64,000 nt of DNA from Sulfitobacter sp. D7 (GTDB taxonomy: Bacteria; Pseudomonadota; Alphaproteobacteria; Rhodobacterales; Rhodobacteraceae), in the NCBI RefSeq assembly GCF_003611275.1, contig NZ_CP020694.1, positions 3,194,001 through 3,258,000 on the forward strand, read 5' to 3'. How positions within the stretch are numbered: position 1 is the stretch's first letter; each line of letters begins with the position of its first letter. This document shows, in pieces, positions 16,444-23,668 of the stretch. The translations under genes and the position numbers were made by a program. Below the pieces are notes generated by a model. That model was not told the origin of the DNA, searched no databases, and was given only the letters and a program-made list of their open reading frames with translations.

Positions 16444-18537
16444 GTGATCCAGACTATTGCCGATGCCCTTGCCCAACAGGGTTATGAAACACTTACCGCC
16501 GTACAGGAGGCCGTCACAGACCCAGCGCTGAACGATCAAGACCTTCTGGTTTCCGCCCAAACCGGGTCGGGCAAGACGGTGGGCTTTGGCCTCGCCATCG
16601 CGCCGACACTCTTGGGCGACGACAGCCATTTCGGCCAAGCAGGCGCACCGCTAGCGCTAATTATCGCGCCCACACGCGAATTGGCGATGCAGGTCAGCCG
16701 CGAACTGACGTGGCTTTATGGCAAAGCGGGCGCGGTGGTCACCACCTGTGTCGGCGGCATGGACACCCGGACCGAGCGCCGCGCGCTGGACCGGGGCGCA
16801 CATATCGTCGTCGCCACGCCGGGCCGTCTGTGTGACCACATCAAACGCAACAACATCAACCTCGACGCGATCCGCGCCGTGGTGCTCGACGAAGCGGATG
16901 AGATGCTCGACCTCGGCTTCCGCGAAGACCTTGAGTTCATCCTCTCCGAATCCCCCGAAGAGCGCCGCACGCTGCTGTTCTCGGCCACCGTGCCTGCGGC
17001 GATTGCCAAACTGGCGAAATCCTACCAGCGCGACGCGCAGCGCATCACCACGGTGAGCGAAGCCAAACAGCACAGCGATATCGAATACCGCGCGCTGAAT
17101 GTGCACCCGCGTGACACTGAAAACGCGATCATCAACGTGCTGCGCTTCTATGAAGCCAAGAACGCCATCGTGTTCTGCAACACCCGCGCCGCCGTGGCGC
17201 GCCTGACCACACGGTTCACCAACCGGGGTTTCTCGGTCGTGGCGCTGTCGGGTGAGTTGACGCAGTCTGAGCGGACCAACGCGCTGCAAGCGCTGCGCGA
17301 CGGGCGGGCCCGCGTTTGTATTGCGACGGACGTGGCCGCACGCGGCATCGACCTGCCAAACCTTGAACTGGTGATCCACGCCGATCTGCCCAGCAACTCC
17401 GACACGCTGCTGCACCGCTCGGGCCGTACTGGCCGCGCCGGGCGCAAGGGCGTTTCCGCCCTGATCGTGCCTGCGAAACTGCGCAGCAAAGCAAACCGTC
17501 TGATCGGCGGCGCGAAGCTAAAAGTGGAATGGGCGGCACCGCCCTCTGCCACCGAAGTGAATGCCGCCGACGAAGCCCGCCTGCTGGCCGATCCTGCATG
17601 GTCCGACCCGATCCCGGAAGATGCCGAAGGGTTTGTCGCCAATCTGGTCGAGCAATTCTCGGCCGAGCAACTGGCCACCGCTTTCGTCAACCTCTACCGC
17701 GCGCGCCAATCCGCGCCGGAAGAACTGGCAGAACCCGGTGCGCCCGGCGACGACAAACCGCGCCCGGCCTTTGGCAAATCGGTCTGGTTCTCGATCTCGA
17801 CCGGCCGCAACGACGGGGCCGAGCCGCGCACGCTGCTGCCGATGCTTTGCCGTCGCGGTGATCTGACCAAAGACGACATCGGCGCGATCCGTGTGCAGGG
17901 CAGCCACAGCTTTGTCGAAGTGCTGGAAACCTCGGTTCCCGGTCTGCTGAGCGCACTTGGCGGCGACATGAAGCTGGAAGAAGGCGCGGTGCTGACGCAG
18001 CTCGACAAAGCCCCCGATTTGGCCCGTGGTCCGAAACCCGGCGGCAACCGTGGCCCCAAGCCGGGTGGCGGCTACAAGGGTGATCGCGACCGTGGCCCGC
18101 GCCCGCCGCGTGATAACTACGATCCCGATGCCGCCCCCGCCCCGCGCAAACCCCGCGCCAAAGCGGCGGATGGCCCCGGTGCGGCGTCGTTCGACAAGCC
18201 GAAATACGACAAGGCCAAGTTCGACAAACCGCGCGCGCCCAAGGGCGAACGCCCGCCAAAGTCGCACAAGACCGAGCGCAGTCCGATGAAACCCGGTGCG
18301 ACGCCCAAGCCTAAGTCTGGCGGCGAAACAACCGGCAAGCCCAAGGCGAAAGCCGTTTGGAAAAAGGAAAAGCCCGCAGGCGATGCACCGCGCAAAGGCA
18401 AGGGCAAGCCGACAACCTCGGCCACCACGCCGGGCGGTGAGAAGTCCTACAAACGGGCGTCCGACCCGTCCAAACGCTTCACCCCGCCGAATAAGATCGG
18501 CAAGCAGGGCGGCAAGGGCGGCCCGAAATCGAAGTAA
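16444..18537 (+). CDS. DEAD-box ATP-dependent RNA helicase with DbpA-type RNA-binding domain
   Basis: This 697-residue cytosolic RNA helicase is of the CsdA/DeaD type. Motifs are AQTGSGKT (38-45), PTREL, TPGRL, DEAD (149-152), SAT (180-182), ARGID and HRSGRTGRAG (about 320). A DbpA/CsdA RNA-recognition domain (about 455-530) follows, with KDDIGAIRVQGSHSFVEV. The last 160 residues are a basic, Pro/Gly/Lys-rich disordered tail. I chose the GTG after an AGGACAGCC site because the family N-terminus (IADALAQQGYETLTAVQ) begins there; an ATG 66 bp earlier is the alternative. Likely roles are ribosome assembly and cold adaptation. Confidence 0.93.
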   Translation: MIQTIADALAQQGYETLTAVQEAVTDPALNDQDLLVSAQTGSGKTVGFGLAIAPTLLGDDSHFGQAGAPLALIIAPTRELAMQVSRELTWLYGKAGAVVTTCVGGMDTRTERRALDRGAHIVVATPGRLCDHIKRNNINLDAIRAVVLDEADEMLDLGFREDLEFILSESPEERRTLLFSATVPAAIAKLAKSYQRDAQRITTVSEAKQHSDIEYRALNVHPRDTENAIINVLRFYEAKNAIVFCNTRAAVARLTTRFTNRGFSVVALSGELTQSERTNALQALRDGRARVCIATDVAARGIDLPNLELVIHADLPSNSDTLLHRSGRTGRAGRKGVSALIVPAKLRSKANRLIGGAKLKVEWAAPPSATEVNAADEARLLADPAWSDPIPEDAEGFVANLVEQFSAEQLATAFVNLYRARQSAPEELAEPGAPGDDKPRPAFGKSVWFSISTGRNDGAEPRTLLPMLCRRGDLTKDDIGAIRVQGSHSFVEVLETSVPGLLSALGGDMKLEEGAVLTQLDKAPDLARGPKPGGNRGPKPGGGYKGDRDRGPRPPRDNYDPDAAPAPRKPRAKAADGPGAASFDKPKYDKAKFDKPRAPKGERPPKSHKTERSPMKPGATPKPKSGGETTGKPKAKAVWKKEKPAGDAPRKGKGKPTTSATTPGGEKSYKRASDPSKRFTPPNKIGKQGGKGGPKSK

Positions 18538-18542
18538 ACTTG

Positions 18543-18570
18543 AACGCCGGGGCACCACCCCGGCGTTTTC
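18543..18570 (+). terminator. Rho-independent terminator after the helicase
   Basis: AACGCCGGGG and CCCCGGCGTT form a perfect 10-bp stem around a CACCA loop, followed by TTCGTTT. It lies 6 bp after the helicase stop codon. Confidence 0.85.
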
Positions 18571-18582
18571 GTTTAAGGCCCC

Positions 18583-18625
18583 GGACATTTTAAAAAAGTC
18601 CGCCCCGATTTCTTTAAAAGAAATC
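18583..18625. repeat. Two adjacent AT-rich palindromes upstream of the tpa operator
   Basis: The first palindrome (18583-18601) has GGAC and GTCC ends around ATTTTAAAAAA. The second (18607-18625, GATTTCTTTAAAAGAAATC) is a 9-bp perfect inverted repeat around one base. They are separated by GCCCC. Their AT content stands out from the flanks. They could be further terminators or a dispersed palindromic element. I saw only this copy in the window. Confidence 0.4.
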
Positions 18626-18636
18626 TGCGCCGGCGG

Positions 18637-18669
18637 CTGGCCTTAAGGAACAAACCTAACTGGCACTAC
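18637..18669 (+). promoter_or_regulatory. Predicted TauR operator of tpa: two direct repeats
   Basis: CTGGCCTTAA (18637-18646) and CTGGCACTAC (18660-18669) are 10-bp direct repeats whose starts are exactly 23 bp apart, about 100 bp before the tpa start codon. The same arrangement occurs in front of xsc and next to tauR. From memory, the Rhodobacter capsulatus TauR activator recognises two direct repeats close to CTGGACTTAA, which fits with one base changed. A weak -35/-10 pair (TTGTGG at 18670, TGTGAT at 18693) follows directly, as expected for an activator site. Confidence 0.7.
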
Positions 18670-18732
18670 TTGTGGCGCAACTTTCGCGGTGATGTGATAG
18701 GCACATTCCCCGCCTCTGCGCGGGCTTCATTC

Positions 18733-18746
18733 GTGGGTTCGCCCAC
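18733..18746 (+). promoter_or_regulatory. Small hairpin with TTCG loop in the tpa leader
   Basis: GTGGG and CCCAC pair around a TTCG tetraloop, ending just before the AGAAAGG ribosome-binding site of tpa. UUCG loops are very stable in RNA. The stem may protect the leader or position the start site. It does not resemble a known riboswitch. Confidence 0.35.
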
Positions 18747-18767
18747 TCGCACAGAAAGGTTTGCCTC

Positions 18768-20165
18768 ATGGACGGCAATTTCAACGAGAACGACATATCC
18801 CGCGTTGTCGAAGCCGACCGCGCGCATATCTGGCACCACCTGAGCCAGCACAAACCCTATGAAACGACCGACCCGCGCATCATTGTCGAAGGCAAGGGCA
18901 TGCGGGTCTGGGACCAAAAGGGCAAAGAGCACCTTGATGCCGTGTCGGGTGGTGTCTGGACGGTCAACGTCGGCTATGGCCGTGAAAGCATCGCCAATGC
19001 CGTGCGCGACCAGCTGATCAAGCTGAACTATTTCGCCGGTTCCGCAGGCTCGATCCCCGGTTCTCATTTCGCCGAGAAACTGCTGGACAAGATGCCGGGA
19101 CTAGACCGCGTCTACTATTGCAACTCTGGCTCCGAGGCGAATGAGAAAGCCTTCAAAATGGTGCGCCAGATTGCGCACAAACGCTATGGCGGCAAGAAGC
19201 ACAAGATACTCTACCGCGACCGCGATTACCACGGCACCACCCTCGGCTGCCTCTCGGCGGGTGGGCAGGACGAGCGCAACGCACAATACGGCCCCTTCGC
19301 GCCGGGTTTCGTGCGCGTGCCGCATTGTCTGGAATATCGCAGCTTCGAACAGGACGGTGCGCCGCAGGAAAACTACGGCACCTGGGCGGCGGACCAGATC
19401 GAAAAGGTGATCCTCGCCGAAGGCCCCGAAACCGTCGGCGCGCTTTGCCTCGAACCGGTGACAGCAGGCGGCGGCGTGATCTGCCCGCCCGAGGGCTACT
19501 GGGAGCGGGTGCAAGAGATTTGCCGCAAATACGACATCCTGCTGCATATCGATGAGGTCGTCTGCGGCGTGGGCCGCACCGGGACTTGGTTCGGCTATCA
19601 GCACTACGGCATCCAGCCAGACATGGTGACCATGGCCAAGGGCGTCGCCTCAGGCTATGCCGCCATCGCCTGTCTGGTCACGACCGATGCCGTGTTTGAC
19701 ATGTTCAAGGACGATGCCAGCGATCCGCTGAACTACTTCCGCGACATCTCGACCTTTGGTGGCTGCACCGCGGGGCCGACCGCGGGCATCGAGAATATGA
19801 ACATCATCGAACGCGAGAACCTGTTGGAGAATACCACCAACATGGGCCACTACATGCTGGAGCAGCTTCATGCGCTGGCCGACAAACATAAGGTGATCGG
19901 CGATGTGCGCGGCAAGGGGCTGTTCTTGGGCGCCGAACTGGTCACTGACCGCGACAGCCGCGACCCCGTCGAGGAAAAGCGTATTCAGGCCGTCGTCGGG
20001 GACTGCATGGCCCAAGGGGTGATCATCGGGGCCACCAACCGCTCCCTGCCCGGCAAGAACAACACGCTGTGTTTCTCGCCCGCCCTGATCGCCTCACGCG
20101 ATGATATTGATGAGATCATCACCGCGGTGGATGGCGCATTGGGCCGAGTTTTCGCTTCGGCGTAA
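18768..20165 (+). CDS. tpa: Taurine--pyruvate aminotransferase
   Basis: This is a 465-residue class III PLP aminotransferase. It transfers the amino group of taurine to pyruvate, giving sulfoacetaldehyde and alanine, the first step of taurine dissimilation. Family marks are VEADRAHIWHHLSQHKPYET at the N-terminus, a YYCNSGSEANEKAFKM substrate block, YHGTTLGCLSAGG, HIDEVVCGVGRTG with the PLP aspartate, and the Schiff-base lysine in TMAKGVASGY. The assignment as Tpa rather than another omega-aminotransferase rests on close similarity to the roseobacter proteins and on xsc and tauR nearby. A TauR-type operator lies upstream and AGAAAGG precedes the ATG. Confidence 0.95.
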   Translation: MDGNFNENDISRVVEADRAHIWHHLSQHKPYETTDPRIIVEGKGMRVWDQKGKEHLDAVSGGVWTVNVGYGRESIANAVRDQLIKLNYFAGSAGSIPGSHFAEKLLDKMPGLDRVYYCNSGSEANEKAFKMVRQIAHKRYGGKKHKILYRDRDYHGTTLGCLSAGGQDERNAQYGPFAPGFVRVPHCLEYRSFEQDGAPQENYGTWAADQIEKVILAEGPETVGALCLEPVTAGGGVICPPEGYWERVQEICRKYDILLHIDEVVCGVGRTGTWFGYQHYGIQPDMVTMAKGVASGYAAIACLVTTDAVFDMFKDDASDPLNYFRDISTFGGCTAGPTAGIENMNIIERENLLENTTNMGHYMLEQLHALADKHKVIGDVRGKGLFLGAELVTDRDSRDPVEEKRIQAVVGDCMAQGVIIGATNRSLPGKNNTLCFSPALIASRDDIDEIITAVDGALGRVFASA

Positions 20166-20189
20166 AACCGCGCTTTCAAGCCTGCGACA

Positions 20190-20216
20190 GGCGGCATCGG
20201 TTGACCCGGTGCCGCC
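20190..20216 (+). terminator. Terminator-like hairpin after tpa
   Basis: GGCGGCATCGG and CCGGTGCCGCC (one mismatch/wobble) flank a short loop 25 bp after the tpa stop, followed by TTCGTCT. This suggests tpa is transcribed alone. The remaining 20217-20371 gap shows no gene and should include the promoter of the lipoprotein gene. Confidence 0.65.
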
Positions 20217-20371
20217 TTCGTCTATCTAAACCTCTGTCTTGCCCGAACATGACAACAGATGGAAAATTGCCGCGCACACCCGCGTTGAAAATTTTTCTTA
20301 ACATCCATCGCTTTCGCGGGAACCTCTTCCAACCCCCCCGCGTTGGCAAATGAGTAACTTGGGAGAAAGAC

Positions 20372-20635
20372 ATGAAGAAATTCCTTATCGCCGTTCCGCT
20401 GGTCGCCACTCTTGCCGCCTGTAACGGCACCACGCCCAGCCAAGGCGCCCTGACAGGTGCAGCCCTCGGCGCAGCCACAGGTGCTGCTGTTTCAGGCGGT
20501 GACGACAAGGTTCAAGGCGCAATCATCGGCGGTCTCGCTGGTGCGGCGGCTGGCAACTACATCGGCCAGACTCAGTCCGGCAAATGTGTGTACCAGAACT
20601 CCAACGGCCAGCGCTACGTCGCAGCTTGCCCATAA
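20372..20635 (+). CDS. Small glycine-zipper lipoprotein
   Basis: This 87-residue protein has a lipoprotein signal (MKKFLIAVPLVATLAAC, lipobox LAAC with Cys17). It is followed by a Gly/Ala-rich zipper region (GALTGAALGAATGAAVSGG, then GAIIGGLAGAAAGNYIGQ) and a short C-terminal part with two cysteines (GKCVYQ and VAACP). Glycine-zipper lipoproteins of this type insert in or span the outer membrane; the function is unknown. AGTAACTTGGGAGAAAGAC gives a strong ribosome-binding site. It is flanked by terminators on both sides and so is a single-gene unit. Confidence 0.85.
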   Translation: MKKFLIAVPLVATLAACNGTTPSQGALTGAALGAATGAAVSGGDDKVQGAIIGGLAGAAAGNYIGQTQSGKCVYQNSNGQRYVAACP

Positions 20636-20666
20636 ACGGCTGACATCGCGCGATTTCGCGCTATTG

Positions 20667-20696
20667 GGGCTTCGACCATCGGTCGGAGCCCTTTTT
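20667..20696 (+). terminator. Rho-independent terminator after the glycine-zipper lipoprotein
   Basis: GGGCTTCGACC and GGTCGGAGCCC pair with one G-U around an ATC loop, followed directly by TTTTT. It lies about 30 bp after the stop codon. Confidence 0.88.
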
Positions 20697-20775
20697 CGTG
20701 CCTCCCCCCCATCTTGGCATCGCCGTGATTTGATCCTAACAGGGTTCCAAGCGCCGCATGGCGTGGGGAGGGACA

Positions 20776-21537
20776 ATGACCACATTAAGCGATATCGCGA
20801 TCTTGCTGATCGCGGCCTTTGGCGCGGGCGTGTTGAACACCATCGCCGGGGGCGGCACCTTTCTGACCTTTCCGGCGCTGGTCTTTACCGGGATGCCGCC
20901 TGTGGCGGCCAATGCCACCAGTGCCGTGGCGGTGTTTCCCGGCTACCTTGCCGGGGCTTTCGGCTTTCGCGATGAATTGGGCGGTTTTGACCGCAAGCGG
21001 TTGCTGCGGCTTAGCCTCATCACGCTGGCGGGCGGTGTGGTTGGCTCGGGCCTGCTGCTGGTCTCGTCCAACGCGGCCTTTTCGGTTGTCGTGCCCTTCT
21101 TGCTCCTCGCGGCGACGCTGGCCTTCCTGCTGGGCGACCGCATTCGCGCTTTTGCCGCGTCCCATGCCCGCGCCGTCACACCCGAAGGCGCGCTCGGCCT
21201 GTTCGCGGTCAGCGTCTATGGCGGCTATTTCAATGGGGGCTTGGGCATCGTTTTGCTGGCCCTCTTCGCGCTTTGGGGGATGACCGACCTGCACGGGATG
21301 AACGGGCTCAAGAACGGGCTGAGCTTCGTGCTCTCATCGATTTCCGTGGCGGTCTTTGCCTTGGCCGGGCTGGTCGCATGGCCGCAGGCGTTGCTGATGA
21401 TGCTGGCCGCCACGGCGGGGGGCTATGCCGGGGCGCCGCTGGCGCGGGCCTTGCCGAAACAGACCGTGCGCGGGCTGATCGCCGCCATCGGTTTTGGGAT
21501 GAGCGCGGTGTTCTTCTGGCGGCTTGTCGCAGGCTAG
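20776..21537 (+). CDS. TSUP (TauE/SafE) family permease
   Basis: This 253-residue inner-membrane protein has about eight hydrophobic helices. The family's duplicated motif is seen as FGAGVLNTIAGGGTFLTFPAL (about 15-35) and the second half GGYFNGGLGIVLLALFAL (about 145-165). TSUP proteins move sulfite, sulfonates or other organic anions. The position between tpa and the xsc-soe operon makes sulfite export a reasonable idea, but the promoter region lacks the TauR-type repeats. Start: the ATG after GGGGAGGGACA; an ATG 18 bp earlier is less well placed. Its 3' end overlaps nagA by 4 bp, tail to tail. Confidence 0.88.
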   Translation: MTTLSDIAILLIAAFGAGVLNTIAGGGTFLTFPALVFTGMPPVAANATSAVAVFPGYLAGAFGFRDELGGFDRKRLLRLSLITLAGGVVGSGLLLVSSNAAFSVVVPFLLLAATLAFLLGDRIRAFAASHARAVTPEGALGLFAVSVYGGYFNGGLGIVLLALFALWGMTDLHGMNGLKNGLSFVLSSISVAVFALAGLVAWPQALLMMLAATAGGYAGAPLARALPKQTVRGLIAAIGFGMSAVFFWRLVAG

Positions 21538-22664
21538 GCGAGCAGGTCCACCGCACCGCTTTCGGGGTCGAACAGCAGCAAAGGTTGGCCCGCGCTTTCG
21601 ATCCGGCCCAGACCCATGTCATCGCGCAACAGTGCCAGCGGCCCCGAAATCGCCCGCGCCAAAGCGGTCTCCAACGGCTCTCCCACCGCATGGGTCAGCG
21701 TGCGGACCGCGCGGCCCAACGCTAGGTGCGCCCCCGCCAGGGTACCATCCGCCAAGGCCAACCGCCCGTCCGCGCGATAAACCTCGCGCCCGTTGAGCGT
21801 GAAGCCCGCGATATCAGAGCCCGCCGTCGCCATGGCATCACTGACGAGGAAAATCCCCTCGCCCTTGGCCGCCAGCGCGTTGCGCATGCTGGCGGGATGC
21901 ACATGGATGCCATCGGCAATCAGCCCCGCGTGAACCCCGTCTCGCGCCAGCGCCGCCCCGACCAATCCCGGCGCGCGGTTGCCCATCTGGCTCATCGCGT
22001 TGAACAGATGCGTGACGCAGCGCGCGCCCGCATCAAAAGCAGCCATAGAGGTCTCGTAATCCGCGTCGCTATGGCCAAGCGAAACGATGACCCCGGCCTC
22101 GGCCATCGCGGCGATCTGCGCGGCGCTGGTGTTTTCCGGCGCGACCGTCACCATAAGGTTCGGCAGCAGCGCGGCGGCGCGCAGGATCAGGGCAAGATCC
22201 GCCGCCTCCATCGGGCGGATCAACGCCCCGTCATGCGCGCCCTTACGCGATAGCGCCAGATGCGGGCCTTCCAGATGCAGCCCGATAATGCCCGGCACCC
22301 CCTCGGCGATAGCAGCCGCGACAGCCTCAATCGCCGCATCGGTTTTATCGGGCGTGTCGGTGATCAAGGTGGGCAAAAGCGCCGCGACACCCGTGCTGCG
22401 GTGCGCCTTGGCCATGCGCCGCAGGGTGGCCACATCGGGGCTGTCGTTGAACATCACCCCGCCGCCGCCATTGACCTGAAGATCGACGAAACCGGGGCAG
22501 AGCAACCCCGCTTGCAGCCGCTCTGTCGGCACGCCCTGCGGCACATCTTCAAAGGCAAGGATGCGGCGGCTGCCGTCTTGCATCTGCGCCAGCACCTTGC
22601 CGTGGTGCAGATGCTTTCCATCGTGAATATCCGCCCCGGTGAAAACCCTCGCGATCTCGCTCAT
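21534..22664 (-). CDS. nagA: N-acetylglucosamine-6-phosphate deacetylase
   Basis: This 376-residue amidohydrolase-fold enzyme converts GlcNAc-6-P to GlcN-6-P and acetate in amino-sugar and wall recycling. Visible marks are PGFVDLQVNGGGGVMFND (usual NagA N-terminal block), the metal-site HLEGPHL (about residue 134), GHSDADYE, THLFNAM and the catalytic aspartate in LVSDAMATAG. It lies downstream of, and overlaps by ATGA, the GlcNAc kinase gene, forming a two-gene unit. nagB and a sugar transporter are not in the window. Confidence 0.96.
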   Translation of the reverse strand: MSEIARVFTGADIHDGKHLHHGKVLAQMQDGSRRILAFEDVPQGVPTERLQAGLLCPGFVDLQVNGGGGVMFNDSPDVATLRRMAKAHRSTGVAALLPTLITDTPDKTDAAIEAVAAAIAEGVPGIIGLHLEGPHLALSRKGAHDGALIRPMEAADLALILRAAALLPNLMVTVAPENTSAAQIAAMAEAGVIVSLGHSDADYETSMAAFDAGARCVTHLFNAMSQMGNRAPGLVGAALARDGVHAGLIADGIHVHPASMRNALAAKGEGIFLVSDAMATAGSDIAGFTLNGREVYRADGRLALADGTLAGAHLALGRAVRTLTHAVGEPLETALARAISGPLALLRDDMGLGRIESAGQPLLLFDPESGAVDLLA

Positions 22665-23551
22665 GGCAAAACCTCTTCCGCTGCGGCCTTGCAGACCAGA
22701 TGAAACGCCCCATCAAGCGCCGTGCCGCGCGCCGCGATCAGCCCCGACAGATGGTCTTCTGGCAGGTAACGCGCGTAATGCGGGCCGATCCCGCCCAGCA
22801 GGCAGAGCGGGTCGCCGGGCGCGAAATCCAGCGCCTTCAACGCGCGGAGGTAGTAGGCCGCCCCCTCTTGCATCAGTGCCTGCGCGTGGCGGTCCCCAGC
22901 CTCGGCAGCCGCGATGACCTTGGGCGCGAATGCCGCATAGTCTCCGGGCTGCGCCGTCAGGCTGAAGGAAACGAGAGCCTCAGGATCATCGCCGAAATCC
23001 GCCAACAGAGCGCGGGTCAGGTCGCTATGCGGCAGCACACGGTCATGGCATTGCAACGCAAAATCCAACGCGCCCCGCCCCAGCCATGCGCCTGATCCTT
23101 GGTCGGCCAGATGAAACCCCCAGCTACCGACATAGCGATACGCCGTGCCGTCGGTCGCGGCCACAATCGTACCCGTGCCGATGGCCAGCAGCCAGCCCGC
23201 CACGCCTTCGCCAAGCGCGCCGACCACGCAGGCGGGGCGGTCATCGTCGGCGTGGATCCGGGCATAGGGCAGCGCCGCGCGCAGCCGCGCTTCGTCCCGC
23301 GCGACGTTCATTCCCGCGAGCCCGATGAACGCCGTGGCGTCCTTAAGTGCCGTGAGGGGCAGCCCCGCCTCGGCCGCTGCCGCTTCTACCGCGCCGCGCA
23401 GGTTTGCGAGCGCTCTGTCCGGGTCATTACCGATATTCGCACGCCCCCCGGATGCACGGCCAAGAATGCCATCGCGGCGCGTGCCAATGGCGGCGCGGCA
23501 ACCGGTGCCACCGCCGTCCACGGCGATCAAAAGGGGGGCGGAGATGCTCAT
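22661..23551 (-). CDS. N-acetylglucosamine kinase, BadF/BadG/BcrA/BcrD ATPase family
   Basis: This is a 296-residue ASKHA-fold sugar kinase. The phosphate-1 loop is LLIAVDGGGTGCRAAIG (about 7-23), phosphate-2 is LLAIGTGTIVAAT (about 120), and a sugar-binding GWGFHLADQGSGAW-type block appears here as SWGFHLADQGSGAWLG; the adenosine loop is CLLGGIGP. Its pairing with nagA supports phosphorylation of GlcNAc (or GlcN) to feed NagA. The pair lies between tpa and tauR and is divergent from tauR across a 117-bp gap. Confidence 0.9.
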   Translation of the reverse strand: MSISAPLLIAVDGGGTGCRAAIGTRRDGILGRASGGRANIGNDPDRALANLRGAVEAAAAEAGLPLTALKDATAFIGLAGMNVARDEARLRAALPYARIHADDDRPACVVGALGEGVAGWLLAIGTGTIVAATDGTAYRYVGSWGFHLADQGSGAWLGRGALDFALQCHDRVLPHSDLTRALLADFGDDPEALVSFSLTAQPGDYAAFAPKVIAAAEAGDRHAQALMQEGAAYYLRALKALDFAPGDPLCLLGGIGPHYARYLPEDHLSGLIAARGTALDGAFHLVCKAAAEEVLP

Positions 23552-23621
23552 GCGACACTTTTAGGCGAGGTGCCGGGTGAACGGAAGTGCGGGCAACGCG
23601 CCGAAGTAAATTCGACAGGCG

Positions 23622-23653
23622 GTAATGCCAGATTGAACTCCCCCTAAGGCCAG
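23622..23653 (-). promoter_or_regulatory. Predicted TauR operator next to tauR (direct repeats on the minus strand)
   Basis: On the minus strand CTGGCCTTAG (from 23653) is followed by CTGGCATTAC (from 23631), starts 22 bp apart. The pair is nearly identical to that of tpa (CTGGCCTTAA, CTGGCACTAC). The last repeat ends 15 bp before the tauR start codon, so bound TauR would block its own promoter; autoregulation is inferred. The orientation faces nagK, so an effect on the nag unit cannot be excluded. Confidence 0.6.
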
Positions 23654-23668
23654 CCTAACCTTCGCCCC

